Positions 53,852 to 62,748 are shown, counted from the first letter of the stretch. The stretch: 64,000 nt of DNA from Paenibacillus gallinarum (GCF_014836635.1 NZ_JACSQL010000014.1:1-64000); one strand, 5' to 3'. Made by a program: numbers and translations. The notes: generated from the sequence alone by a model not told the origin.

Positions 53852-53895
53852 AAATGTAGTAAGCACTTACAAATATTAGAAGGAGTTGAAAAATA

Positions 53896-54162
53896 ATGAT
53901 TGTTAATAAACCGGTACGTGTAAGCGACAATAAGGAGAATGACGCCCGTTTAACTCAGATGGTTTTTATGATGACGGTTATGGCTTGGGTGGCTCTGATT
54001 ACTGGGGTTGTCATTTGTTTATTTAACCTTCATGCATTGACGAACAGCAATACAGGAATCATGGTGGGCATTGGATTCTTGGTAGGAAGCGTCTATATTT
54101 ATTTCATCGGGAAAGCTATGGGTCTTCTTAATATTAGAAGAAATGAACGGGATACTGATTAA
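53896..54162 (+). CDS. Small two-helix membrane protein, unknown
   Basis: I do not recognise this 88-residue protein. It has a charged N-terminus (about 20 residues), two membrane helices (about 22-45 and 54-75), and a short basic C-terminal tail (NIRRNERDTD). AGAAGGAG precedes the ATG. It has a dedicated promoter with an activator-type repeat array and its own terminator, and lies 280 bases before the quinol oxidase operon. A role in respiratory membranes is a guess from position only. Confidence 0.8.
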   Translation: MIVNKPVRVSDNKENDARLTQMVFMMTVMAWVALITGVVICLFNLHALTNSNTGIMVGIGFLVGSVYIYFIGKAMGLLNIRRNERDTD

Positions 54163-54221
54163 GGAAGATGAGTTCATCGGGGAAGAGGATAAGCATTGAT
54201 TCAAACCTATATATAAAAGGT

Positions 54222-54275
54222 AAAAAACCTTAGTTACTTGGCACCCACCGTGTCCAATGGCTAAGGTTTTTTGTG
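54222..54275 (+). terminator. Terminator after the small membrane protein
   Basis: AAAAAACCTTAG pairs with CTAAGGTTTTTT, with further pairing inside (TTGG/CCAA). It isolates the qox operon from the small gene. Confidence 0.9.
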
Positions 54276-54297
54276 TTTGAAAATCAAGGGAGAAAAT

Positions 54298-54330
54298 CAT
54301 TTGTGAGAAAAGATTCACAAATGGTATGAT
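54298..54330. promoter_or_regulatory. Inverted-repeat operator and promoter of qox
   Basis: CATTTGTGA and TCACAAATG form a perfect nine-base inverted repeat with an eight-base spacer (54298-54323). The bottom strand of the right arm reads TTTGTGAAT, the ResD consensus. TGTGA/TCACA is also the core of Fnr and Rex sites, though those have a six-base spacer. TATGAT (54325-54330) is a plausible -10 with the -35 inside the repeat. Confidence 0.65.
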
Positions 54331-54442
54331 GAATTTCGACAAATTTGTTAACAAGACGTTCATGTCTGTTGATATCTGATATCTTTAGGTAGAAGATAAT
54401 ATAGTATCGTTTTGTAATAGCGCGTAAGGAGAGGGGATCAAG

Positions 54443-55357
54443 ATGAACAAAAAACCTAGGTCGCTTTCCAAAATCATTATCGCTGCTGTCCTATCACTCG
54501 TCACCATTGGTGTCATAGTATGGGCTATGTTTGCGGATGAAAGAGGAAGATACGTTGTTCTCGATCCGAAAGGACCGATCGGCGATGCACAAAGGGACTT
54601 AATCATTATTTCGACTATTTTGTGCGCGATCATTATTGTACCAACCTTAATACTCGTAGGTGTCATTGTATGGAAATATCGTGATACACCAGACAACAAA
54701 TCAAAATACACACCTAATTGGTCGCACAATACGACTGCCGAGGTGATTTGGTGGGGGATTCCAATCCTTATCATTATCATTCTTGGTGCGGTTACTGTGC
54801 GATACACCTATGCCACAGAGCCTTCAAAACCACTGGCATCGGACAAAGAGCCTATTACGATTCAGGCAGTCTCACTAGACTGGAAATGGCTGTTTATGTA
54901 TCCGGATGAGGATATAGCGAGTGTGAATACACTTACGATTCCGGAAGACACACCAATTCGCTTCGAACTTACCTCAGACGCACCAATGAACTCGTTCTGG
55001 ATACCTGAACTTGGTGGACAGATGTATACGATGTCCGGTATGGCTATGGTACTTCACTTGCAAGCGGATGAGCCTGGTGTATATAAAGGTTCGGGTGCCA
55101 ACTTCTCCGGTGAGTATTTCCAAGAGATGAAATTTGATGTGAATACTGTATCGGATGAAGAGTATCAAGCTTGGGTGAAAGAAGTCAAAGAGCATTCAGA
55201 GCCTCTTACCGAAGAATCTTATGAAGACCTTGTATTGCCAAGTGTCGAAGATGAACAATATTTCTCTGCCGTTCCAGACGAAATGTTCCAGAACATCGTT
55301 ACGAAATATGTAGTTGATAAGAACGAAGATGCTTCAGAAGAAGCTGTAAAAGAATAA
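54443..55357 (+). CDS. qoxA: Quinol oxidase subunit II
   Basis: Subunit II of the cytochrome aa3-type menaquinol oxidase has two membrane helices (about 12-28 and 55-78, with a third hydrophobic stretch near 105-122) and an outer cupredoxin domain. The copper-A ligands are absent: the loop reads GANFSGEYFQEMKF with no cysteines, so electrons come from quinol, not cytochrome c. WIPELGGQMYTM and DWKWLFMYP are conserved. Unlike Bacillus QoxA, there is no lipobox cysteine before VLDPKGPIG. The ATG follows AAGGAGAGG. It is the first gene of qoxABCD. Confidence 0.93.
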   Translation: MNKKPRSLSKIIIAAVLSLVTIGVIVWAMFADERGRYVVLDPKGPIGDAQRDLIIISTILCAIIIVPTLILVGVIVWKYRDTPDNKSKYTPNWSHNTTAEVIWWGIPILIIIILGAVTVRYTYATEPSKPLASDKEPITIQAVSLDWKWLFMYPDEDIASVNTLTIPEDTPIRFELTSDAPMNSFWIPELGGQMYTMSGMAMVLHLQADEPGVYKGSGANFSGEYFQEMKFDVNTVSDEEYQAWVKEVKEHSEPLTEESYEDLVLPSVEDEQYFSAVPDEMFQNIVTKYVVDKNEDASEEAVKE

Positions 55358-55386
55358 ATGAATAGCTCGAAAGGAGGCCCTCATCC

Positions 55387-57360
55387 ATGCTAAGTGAGTT
55401 TTGGGAGTTCCTGACTACTGAATTCCTCGTTACGGGTGACCCCCTCATTCTAGGGGCACAAGTTTCGATTGGTCTTGCATCGATTGCAATCATAGTCGGG
55501 CTCACCTACTTTAAAAAGTGGAAATGGCTCTGGAAAAACTGGTTAACTACGGTTGACCATAAAAAAATCGGTATCATGTATATTTTGGCGGCGATCCTTA
55601 TGATGTTCCGCGGCGGGGTTGACGCCCTGATGATGAGATTCCAATTGGCCTTGCCGAATATGGAATTCCTTCATGCGGATCACTATAATGCCGTATTTAC
55701 AACGCACGGTACAATCATGATCCTGTTTATGGCCATGCCATTTATGTTCGGATTATTTAATATCGTTACACCGCTGCAAATTGGAGCGCGTGACGTTGCA
55801 TTCCCTTATTTGAATGCACTCAGTTTCTGGTTATTCTTCTTAGGAGCTATGCTCTTTAACGTTTCATTTGTTATCGGGGGTTCACCAGCTGCAGGTTGGC
55901 TGAGTTATCCGCCTCTATCAGGACTACAATTTAGTCCGGGGGTAGGACAGAACTTCTATATATGGGGTATCCAGATATCAGGTATTGGTTCCCTCGCAAC
56001 CGGGATTAACTTCTTGGTAACCATTATCAAAATGCGTGCACCAGGTATGACTTGGATGAAAATGCCGATGTTTACTTGGTCTGTTTTTGCAACAAATATT
56101 ATTATCTTGTTTGCATTCCCGATTTTGACTGTAACATTGTTCCTTTTGTTTATGGACCGTTTTGCAGGAACACACTTCTTCACACTCGATCTCGGGGGTA
56201 ACCCGATGATGTATATCAACTTGATCTGGATGTGGGGTCACCCTGAAGTTTATATCGTAGTCTTACCGGCATTCGGTATCTTCTCCGAGGTTGTTGCTAC
56301 GTTCTCGAGGAAGAAACTGTTTGGATATAAATCGATGGTATTTGCAATGCTGATCATCAGTGTATTGTCCTTCTTCACTTGGGTCCATCACTTCTTTACA
56401 ATGGGCTCGGGAGCCGATGTTAACGCGTTCTTTGCGATAACGACAATGCTCATATCCATACCTACGGGGGTTAAAGTCTTTAACTGGCTGTTTACGATGT
56501 ATCGCGGACGGATTCGCTTTACACTTCCGATGATGTGGACCATTGCTTTCTTCCCATGTTTTATTATCGGGGGGATGACAGGGGTAATGTTGTCGGTAGC
56601 GCCAGCAGACTTCCAGTTCCACAACAGTTACTTCCTGATCGCTCACTTCCACCAAGTGCTTATCGGTGGTGTCGTGTTCGGTTACTTTGCAGGAATGTAC
56701 TACTGGTGGCCTAAACTGTTCGGCTTTACATTGCCGGATCGCTGGGGACACTGGGCATTCTGGACTTGGAACATTGGTTTCTACCTTACATTTATGCCGC
56801 AATATGCGCTGGGTCTGATGGGTATGACTCGTCGTCTGAGCACATATGGTTGGGATACAGGATGGATGCCGCTCAACCTCGTTTCTTCTGTCGGAGCATT
56901 CTTGATGGGGGCAGGTTTCTTGTTCCAACTTCTGCAAATTGCAGATGGTATTCGTAAACATAAAGAAAATAAAGTGGGAGCGGATCCTTGGGATGCACGT
57001 ACCCTGGAATGGTCTATTCCGTCTCCTGTACCTGAATATAACTTTGCTATCGTACCTAAGGTTGACTCCGTTGACCAATTCTGGGAAGACAAACAGCGTA
57101 GAGCTAACCAAGAGGCTGTAACACCGCCAGCATATGAACCAATTCATATGCCTAAAAACACAGGAATTCCGATTGTTATGGCAGTATTCTTCTTTATTGC
57201 AGGTTTCGGATTTGTGTGGGGCTGGTCTTGGATGTACATTCCGGGTCTCATCGGTGTAGCGGCATGTTTAGTTGCCCGCTCATTCCAGTACGATACGGAT
57301 TATTACATTCCGGCTGAAGAAGTAAATCGTACCGAAACAGCCTTGAGGGGGTCGGTATAA
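55387..57360 (+). CDS. qoxB: Quinol oxidase subunit I
   Basis: This is the catalytic subunit, reducing oxygen to water and pumping protons. It has 657 residues and about 14-15 helices. GHPEVY (His285, Tyr289) is the copper-B/cross-linked pair, followed by the copper-B histidines in WVHHFFTMGSG and the haem ligands in HNSYFLIAHFH. Quinol-site residues Arg75 and Asp79 in FRGGVDALMMR correspond to those of E. coli CyoB, supporting quinol use. The ATG follows AAAGGAGG. The stop overlaps qoxC in TAATG. Confidence 0.96.
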   Translation: MLSEFWEFLTTEFLVTGDPLILGAQVSIGLASIAIIVGLTYFKKWKWLWKNWLTTVDHKKIGIMYILAAILMMFRGGVDALMMRFQLALPNMEFLHADHYNAVFTTHGTIMILFMAMPFMFGLFNIVTPLQIGARDVAFPYLNALSFWLFFLGAMLFNVSFVIGGSPAAGWLSYPPLSGLQFSPGVGQNFYIWGIQISGIGSLATGINFLVTIIKMRAPGMTWMKMPMFTWSVFATNIIILFAFPILTVTLFLLFMDRFAGTHFFTLDLGGNPMMYINLIWMWGHPEVYIVVLPAFGIFSEVVATFSRKKLFGYKSMVFAMLIISVLSFFTWVHHFFTMGSGADVNAFFAITTMLISIPTGVKVFNWLFTMYRGRIRFTLPMMWTIAFFPCFIIGGMTGVMLSVAPADFQFHNSYFLIAHFHQVLIGGVVFGYFAGMYYWWPKLFGFTLPDRWGHWAFWTWNIGFYLTFMPQYALGLMGMTRRLSTYGWDTGWMPLNLVSSVGAFLMGAGFLFQLLQIADGIRKHKENKVGADPWDARTLEWSIPSPVPEYNFAIVPKVDSVDQFWEDKQRRANQEAVTPPAYEPIHMPKNTGIPIVMAVFFFIAGFGFVWGWSWMYIPGLIGVAACLVARSFQYDTDYYIPAEEVNRTETALRGSV

Positions 57361-57977
57361 TGGCAAATACAGTAACAAATCAACATTCAAATGAACATGA
57401 TCACGATCATGGACATCACGATCCGCAAGAACTGAAAATGCTCGGCTTCTGGCTATTCCTGATTTCTGACCTTATTCTGTTTGCTGTGTTCTTCGCAACA
57501 TTTATCGTGCTGCGTGACAACACAGCAGGCGGACCTACGGGTGCTGAACTGTTTAAGATGCCAGGTGTCATCGCAGAAACATTCATTCTTTTGACAAGTA
57601 GTTTTACCAGTGGTCTGGCTGTACTCGCAATGAACCGCGGGGATAAAAAAGGTCTGATCAACTGGCTTATCGTAACTGGGGTTCTCGGTCTTGCCTTCTT
57701 GGGTCTTGAAATTTTCGAGTTTGTTGAAATGGTTCATGAAGGTGCTACGATTACAACAAGTGCTTTCACTGGTGCATTCTTTACCCTGGTAGGAACGCAC
57801 GGGGCTCACGTTACCTTTGGTCTCGTATGGATGTTCGGACTTTTACTTCAACTCAAGAAACGCGGCATTACGTCTGTAACTCGCGGTAAAGTAATGGCAC
57901 TTAGCTTGTTCTGGCACTTTTTGGACGTGGTATGGATCTTCTTACTTACCGTCGTCTACTTGATGGGGGTGATGTAA
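57360..57977 (+). CDS. qoxC: Quinol oxidase subunit III
   Basis: This 205-residue five-helix subunit supports stability and proton uptake of subunit I. The N-terminus is histidine-rich (HDHDHGHHDP). LGFWLFLISDLILFAVFFAT and FLDVVWIFLLTVVYLMGV are family patterns. It is translationally coupled to qoxB by a one-base overlap. Confidence 0.95.
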   Translation: MANTVTNQHSNEHDHDHGHHDPQELKMLGFWLFLISDLILFAVFFATFIVLRDNTAGGPTGAELFKMPGVIAETFILLTSSFTSGLAVLAMNRGDKKGLINWLIVTGVLGLAFLGLEIFEFVEMVHEGATITTSAFTGAFFTLVGTHGAHVTFGLVWMFGLLLQLKKRGITSVTRGKVMALSLFWHFLDVVWIFLLTVVYLMGVM

Positions 57978-57978
57978 G

Positions 57979-58314
57979 ATGGCAGAGCAACATAACCATA
58001 CACATGATTCTCATGAGAATCACGGGTCGTTCAAATCTTACCTCATCGGATATCTGATCTCGATCGTGCTCACGATCATCCCGCTTGTGGTTGTTTTGAA
58101 CGATATGTTCGATAAAACAGTAAACATGATCATTATTTTGATTATGGCAATATTGCAATTTATCGTTCAACTCTTCTTCTTTATGCATGTTCGTGAAGGA
58201 GAACCGGGTAAACCAAAATGGAATGTCATGGCTTTGATTCTTGGACTTTTGTTGGTACTTACGATTGTTGTAGGTTCCATCTGGATCATGATGAACAACG
58301 CAGTTGCTCATTAA
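57979..58314 (+). CDS. qoxD: Quinol oxidase subunit IV
   Basis: This 111-residue three-helix subunit belongs to the CyoD/QoxD family. It has the family pattern GYLISIVLTIIPL and a central LQFIVQLFFFMHV. The N-terminus is histidine-rich like that of subunit III. GGGGGTGATG lies upstream, one base after the qoxC stop. It is the last gene of the operon. Confidence 0.94.
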   Translation: MAEQHNHTHDSHENHGSFKSYLIGYLISIVLTIIPLVVVLNDMFDKTVNMIIILIMAILQFIVQLFFFMHVREGEPGKPKWNVMALILGLLLVLTIVVGSIWIMMNNAVAH

Positions 58315-58330
58315 TCCAATCGTTAATCAT

Positions 58331-58375
58331 AATACCTTGTCTGCTCTTTACTGAGCGGGCAAGGTATTTTTTATT
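58331..58375 (+). terminator. Terminator after qoxD
   Basis: A 16-pair stem with G-U pairs (AATACCTTGTCTGCTC with GAGCGGGCAAGGTATT) is followed by TTTTATTTT. Confidence 0.93.
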
Positions 58376-58558
58376 TTCTTTGAGAAATGAAATATGCTGA
58401 CTAACTGAATGAAAAGAAAGCAGGTTACACAAACTGTACTATAAATTCGGTATATGACCTTTGCTTTAGGAAGATAGTCTTGTTATGATTACAGATGAAC
58501 TTTTAAAGATTTCAACTAACACATCATAGGATTGATATAAGAAGGGACGATTCCAATC

Positions 58559-59236
58559 ATGACACAAACCGCGATTGCTCCATTAATTGACCATACATTA
58601 CTTAAGGCTGATGCCCGCCGTGAAGATATTATTAAGCTTGCAGAAGAGGCAAAAACGTATGGATTTGCTTCTGTCTGTGTAAATCCAGGATTTGTATCGA
58701 CTGCTTATGAAGTGTTGAAAGATACACCGCAGGTAAAAGTATGTACGGTAATTGGGTTCCCCCTTGGAGCGACTACGTCAGAGGTGAAAGCCTATGAAAC
58801 CAAGGATGCGATTGCTAACGGAGCTACCGAAGTAGATATGGTGATTAACATTAGCGCGCTGAAAGACGGCAATGATGACTATGTTGCTGCTGATATCAAG
58901 GCTGTTGTCGATGCTGCTAAAGGAAAAGCTCTTACGAAAGTAATTATTGAAACTTGTCTGTTAACGGAGGAAGAAAAAGTACGTGCATGCAAACTTGCAG
59001 TACAAGCAGGAGCAGATTTTGTTAAAACATCAACCGGTTTCTCTACTGGCGGAGCAACGAAAGAAGACATTGCTCTTATGCGCAAGACAGTTGGTCCTGA
59101 TGTTGGCGTGAAGGCATCCGGTGGTGTCCGCAGTAGCGAAGATGCACTAGTGATGATCGAAGCAGGAGCTACCCGAATTGGGACAAGCGGCGGCGTAGCC
59201 ATTGCAAAAGGTGAACGTTCTAACAGCAGCTACTAA
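58559..59236 (+). CDS. deoC: Deoxyribose-phosphate aldolase
   Basis: DeoC cleaves 2-deoxyribose-5-phosphate to acetaldehyde and glyceraldehyde-3-phosphate in nucleoside breakdown. The 225-residue TIM barrel has the Schiff-base Lys156 in FVKTSTGF, the assisting Lys185 in VKASGG and Asp93 in EVDMVINI. GAAGGGA precedes the ATG. It stands alone with its own terminator. Confidence 0.96.
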   Translation: MTQTAIAPLIDHTLLKADARREDIIKLAEEAKTYGFASVCVNPGFVSTAYEVLKDTPQVKVCTVIGFPLGATTSEVKAYETKDAIANGATEVDMVINISALKDGNDDYVAADIKAVVDAAKGKALTKVIIETCLLTEEEKVRACKLAVQAGADFVKTSTGFSTGGATKEDIALMRKTVGPDVGVKASGGVRSSEDALVMIEAGATRIGTSGGVAIAKGERSNSSY

Positions 59237-59260
59237 GAACTCAGTTTTAAAAATACGTCG

Positions 59261-59289
59261 AAAACGACTCCTTTGGGGGTCGTTTTTTG
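59261..59289 (+). terminator. Terminator after deoC
   Basis: AAAACGACTCC pairs with GGGGTCGTTTT and is followed by T residues. Confidence 0.9.
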
Positions 59290-59424
59290 TTTTATTTACA
59301 AGATGTAACGATTTATTTTGTCTTTATTTAAAAAAGGTATACACAAATGAAACAAAATGAACTAATATAAACCTATATGAACGAATAAAATACATTATCC
59401 ATTATGGAAAGGGTTGAAGAGAAA

Positions 59425-60255
59425 ATGCAAAACCGTTATGCGTCTCATCCCAATGAAGTGAAAAATTTTGATACCAAACGTTTACGTGAGGAGTTTCTGA
59501 TTGAACAACTGTTTTCTAAGGACGAACTCGTTACGGTATACTCGCATGTGGATCGTTATATTGTAGGTTCCGCTGTTCCTGTATCCAAGGATATTAAACT
59601 TGAAGTTCCTCTGAAGGATATTGGTACGGACTTCTTCCTTGCTCGCCGTGAAGTTGGAATTATTAACATAGGCGGACATGGGACTGTGTCTGCTGATGGT
59701 GTGAGATACGAGGTAGGAGCAAAAGAATGCTTATATATCGGCTTAGGTGTAAAAGAAGTTATTTTCCACGCAGGAGCGGAAGAAACACCGCAGTTTTATT
59801 TTGTATCTACACCTGCTCATCATGCTTATCCTACGGTTAAGGCTACACAAGAAGATGCAACGCCAAGTCATCTTGGCAGCATTGAATCCTCAAATGAAAG
59901 AACCATTTACAAATACATTCATGAAGGCGGTATCAAAAGCTGCCAGTTAGTACTTGGGATCACTGAACTCGCTCCAGGGAATATGTGGAATACAATGCCT
60001 GCACATACCCACAATCGTCGTTCTGAAGTTTACTTGTATTTTAATCTGCCAGAGCAAGGAGCCGTTTTCCATATGATGGGGGAGCCAGATGAAACAAGAC
60101 ATCTCGTTGTTCGACAAGGTCAGGCGATCATTTCTCCTAGTTGGTCCATCCATAGCGGTGTAGGAACAAGCAACTACACTTTCTGTTGGGCAATGGCCGG
60201 TGAGAACCAAACGTTCGATGATATGGACGGCGTTGCAATGACCGAGCTAAAATAG
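59425..60255 (+). CDS. kduI: 5-keto-4-deoxyuronate isomerase
   Basis: KduI isomerises 5-dehydro-4-deoxy-D-glucuronate, a product of pectin and uronate breakdown, to 3-deoxy-D-glycero-2,5-hexodiulosonate. The 276-residue double cupin carries the zinc ligands His194, His196, Glu201 (MPAHTHNRRSE) and His243 (SIHSGVG), as in E. coli. LAPGNMWNTM and FDDMDGVAM are also conserved. I chose the ATG at 59425 because it gives the family's usual N-terminus, with GAAGAG upstream. An ATG 21 bases earlier is possible. It is the first gene of a kdu operon. Confidence 0.95.
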   Translation: MQNRYASHPNEVKNFDTKRLREEFLIEQLFSKDELVTVYSHVDRYIVGSAVPVSKDIKLEVPLKDIGTDFFLARREVGIINIGGHGTVSADGVRYEVGAKECLYIGLGVKEVIFHAGAEETPQFYFVSTPAHHAYPTVKATQEDATPSHLGSIESSNERTIYKYIHEGGIKSCQLVLGITELAPGNMWNTMPAHTHNRRSEVYLYFNLPEQGAVFHMMGEPDETRHLVVRQGQAIISPSWSIHSGVGTSNYTFCWAMAGENQTFDDMDGVAMTELK

Positions 60256-60293
60256 ACGTAAGACAGAAATACAGATAGGAAGTTGAACCAATT

Positions 60294-61046
60294 ATGAACT
60301 CAATGAAACGGCACGAAAAGATTATGGAAACGCTGCTTGCACAGAAAGAAGTTACGGTAAGTGAACTCAGCGAGAAGCTGGATGTAACAGGAAAGACGAT
60401 CCGCGAGGATCTGGATAAGCTGGAATCAATGGGACTCTTGATGAGAGTCCATGGCGGTGCGATGCTGGCTCAGAATGACCAGTATGGTATTCTCACCAGC
60501 AGAGGGGCGCTGGAGAAGCATAATCCGGAGAAAATAGAGATTGCGGAGCGGGCGATCACTTATATTAAACCGGGAGACATTATCGCTCTAGACGGCGGCA
60601 GTACCACGCTGGAGATTGCTAGACTGCTGCCTAACGACCCCCTTACCGTAATTACGAACGATCTATTTATTATTGCAGAACTCACCAAGAAAGACCAAAT
60701 CCGCCTCGTAGTACCTGGGGGATCGCGGGTAAGAAATATGCTAGTTAGTGAAGATACCGAGCATTTTATTAGAAATCTGAACATTCACAAGGCATTCATT
60801 TCTACAACGGCTCTTCATCCAGAGTTTGGTTTTTCGATCTATACCGGTGATCTGGTCCCATTAAAAAGAGCACTCATTCAAACTGCACAGCATGTCTATG
60901 CTGTAGTTGATCATTATAAATTCGGGAATTTTGCACTTCGTACATTTGCACAGCTACCTGAGGTTCATAAGGTAATCAGTGATCGTGCTTTGGATGAGAG
61001 CATACTGGCTCCTTATAAAGATGCAGGGATAACAATCGATTATTAA
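60294..61046 (+). CDS. DeoR-family regulator of the kdu operon
   Basis: This 250-residue repressor has an N-terminal winged helix (VTVSELSEKLDVTGKTIRED, VHGGAML) and a C-terminal sugar-phosphate-binding domain (GDIIALDGGSTTLEIARLL, FISTTALHPEFGFS). It lies between kduI and kduD, cotranscribed with both, so it should regulate this operon in response to a hexuronate-derived phosphate. AGGAAG precedes the ATG. Confidence 0.9.
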   Translation: MNSMKRHEKIMETLLAQKEVTVSELSEKLDVTGKTIREDLDKLESMGLLMRVHGGAMLAQNDQYGILTSRGALEKHNPEKIEIAERAITYIKPGDIIALDGGSTTLEIARLLPNDPLTVITNDLFIIAELTKKDQIRLVVPGGSRVRNMLVSEDTEHFIRNLNIHKAFISTTALHPEFGFSIYTGDLVPLKRALIQTAQHVYAVVDHYKFGNFALRTFAQLPEVHKVISDRALDESILAPYKDAGITIDY

Positions 61047-61065
61047 CTTGCAGGAGGCGGGATAG

Positions 61066-61818
61066 ATGAGTATTTTTGACTTGAGCGGAAAAGTAGCATT
61101 GGTTACCGGAACAACTGGTGGCCTTGGACAAGGTATGGCACTAGGGCTTGCTGAGGCAGGAGCAGATATTGTTGCCGTTTCGAACACTTTGCCTACGGAG
61201 ACTGTACAGGCCATTGAAGCCCTTGGGCGTAAGGCAATTTCTATTCAAGCGGATTTAAGCATCGAGGAAGAGCTAGCTGGTGTTTTTGAACAGGCTCTTG
61301 GGTTCCAAGGGAAAATTGATATCCTTGTTAACAACGCAGGAATTATTCGGCGTACACCGGCTGCGGATCACGCAGCTTCGGATTGGCACGACGTGATAGA
61401 TTTGAATCTAAACACGGTGTTTTTTCTTAGTCAACTCGCGGGCCGGCATATGATTGAGCGGGGAAGCGGTAAGATTATCAGCATCGCTTCTATGCTTTCC
61501 TATCAAGGTGGAATCAACGTCCCTGGATATACGGCAAGTAAACATGCAGTAGCTGGACTGACAAAGGCTCTAGCGAATGAATGGGCTGGTAAAGGGATAC
61601 AAGTCAACGCGATTGCTCCCGGCTATATGGTTACAAGCAATACGGAGCAGATTCGGGAAGACGAAAATCGGTATAAAGATATAACAGCACGGATTCCGGC
61701 TGGTCGCTGGGGTACCCCAGAGGATCTAAAAGGTCCTGTTGTATTTCTCGCATCGGATGCATCTGATTATTTAAATGGACATGTACTGAATGTAGATGGT
61801 GGCTGGCTCGCTCGCTAG
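61066..61818 (+). CDS. kduD: 2-deoxy-D-gluconate 3-dehydrogenase
   Basis: KduD is a short-chain dehydrogenase reducing 3-deoxy-D-glycero-2,5-hexodiulosonate to 2-keto-3-deoxygluconate with NADH, the step after KduI. The 250-residue protein has the cofactor motif TGTTGGLG at 14-21 and the catalytic Ser142, Tyr155 and Lys159 (YTASK). GGAGGCGGG precedes the ATG. It lies 19 bases after the DeoR-type gene. Confidence 0.93.
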   Translation: MSIFDLSGKVALVTGTTGGLGQGMALGLAEAGADIVAVSNTLPTETVQAIEALGRKAISIQADLSIEEELAGVFEQALGFQGKIDILVNNAGIIRRTPAADHAASDWHDVIDLNLNTVFFLSQLAGRHMIERGSGKIISIASMLSYQGGINVPGYTASKHAVAGLTKALANEWAGKGIQVNAIAPGYMVTSNTEQIREDENRYKDITARIPAGRWGTPEDLKGPVVFLASDASDYLNGHVLNVDGGWLAR

Positions 61819-61847
61819 CATTTCTCGCCTAAAGGAGGATTACGAGA

Positions 61848-62699
61848 ATGAAACTTGGAGTACTGGCGCATACGTTCGGTAAACAGAAAACAGCAGATTT
61901 AGCCCGCCGTATTTCGGGCAGCGGATTTACTTCTGTTCAGCTCGCACTTTCTAAAGCGCTTTCTGATATTGATTCATCGAACGGAAAGCTAAGCCCAGGC
62001 CTTGCTCATTGGGTGGGCGAACAATTTGATAATGAAGGAATTCGCATTGCCGTTCTTGGATGCTATATTGATCCGGTTCATCCTGATCCGGAAGCAAGAA
62101 AGCTTGAACTCGCTAGGTTTAAGGAGCATTTGCGGTATGCCCGTGATTTTGGTTGTAGCATCGTGGCAACGGAAACAGGAAGCCTCACGACTTACCAAGG
62201 ATCGCATCCGGAATCTTATGAGGAGCAAGGATACCTTGTACTGCGTGATTCAGTGATGGAGCTGGCAGAAGAGGCAGATAGATGGGGCGTAAATATAGCC
62301 ATTGAACCTGTTTCTGTGCATACGATGCACACCACAGAGCATATGCAGCGTCTTTTTGAGGAGATTCCAAACTCCAGCGTTAGCCTATTGTTTGATCCAT
62401 GTAACCTGATGAAGTTAGAGCATGTCGTGAATCAGGCTGATTTTTTGAGAGATGTCTTCGATAAGCTATTTGATCGTATGATTGCGATTCATGCCAAAGA
62501 TGTTGCCTTTGATGTAAACGGTAAAAAATATAATCCGCTACCTGGTGAAGGTATCCTTGATTATCCTTTATTTTTTGAACTGCTCAAAACCTATAAACCT
62601 CACATCGATATCTCCCTCGAAGGGGTTACGGCTGAGCAAGCAGATGATGCAGCCGCTTATCTACGCCGGTTGTGGCATGCCGACAATAACATTTCGTAA
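61848..62699 (+). CDS. Sugar phosphate isomerase/epimerase-type TIM barrel
   Basis: This 283-residue protein belongs to the AP-endonuclease-2-like TIM-barrel group that includes xylose isomerase-type sugar epimerases. Probable metal ligands are in VATETGSL, NIAIEPVSVH, LLFDPCNLM, IHAKDV and ISLEGV. AAAGGAGG precedes the ATG, 29 bases after kduD. It is probably an isomerase or epimerase feeding uronate-derived sugars into the kdu pathway. The exact substrate cannot be told. Confidence 0.85.
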   Translation: MKLGVLAHTFGKQKTADLARRISGSGFTSVQLALSKALSDIDSSNGKLSPGLAHWVGEQFDNEGIRIAVLGCYIDPVHPDPEARKLELARFKEHLRYARDFGCSIVATETGSLTTYQGSHPESYEEQGYLVLRDSVMELAEEADRWGVNIAIEPVSVHTMHTTEHMQRLFEEIPNSSVSLLFDPCNLMKLEHVVNQADFLRDVFDKLFDRMIAIHAKDVAFDVNGKKYNPLPGEGILDYPLFFELLKTYKPHIDISLEGVTAEQADDAAAYLRRLWHADNNIS

Positions 62700-62703
62700 A
62701 ACC

Positions 62704-62748
62704 AAAAAAACTCCTTTCATTCGTAATTCAATGAAAGGAGTTTTTTTA
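62704..62748 (+). terminator. Terminator after the kdu operon
   Basis: A perfect 18-pair stem AAAAAAACTCCTTTCATT with AATGAAAGGAGTTTTTTT has a loop of eight bases. It ends the transcript from kduI to the isomerase. Confidence 0.97.

Noticed and set aside
53863..53874. TAAGCACTTACA resembling a cre site near the 88-residue protein
   Set aside because: The central CG required in cre is CA here, and the site would lie after the predicted transcription start. Not convincing.
56263..57147. 294-codon frame opposite qoxB
   Set aside because: Antisense shadow with Arg/His/Cys/Pro-rich composition and no family features.
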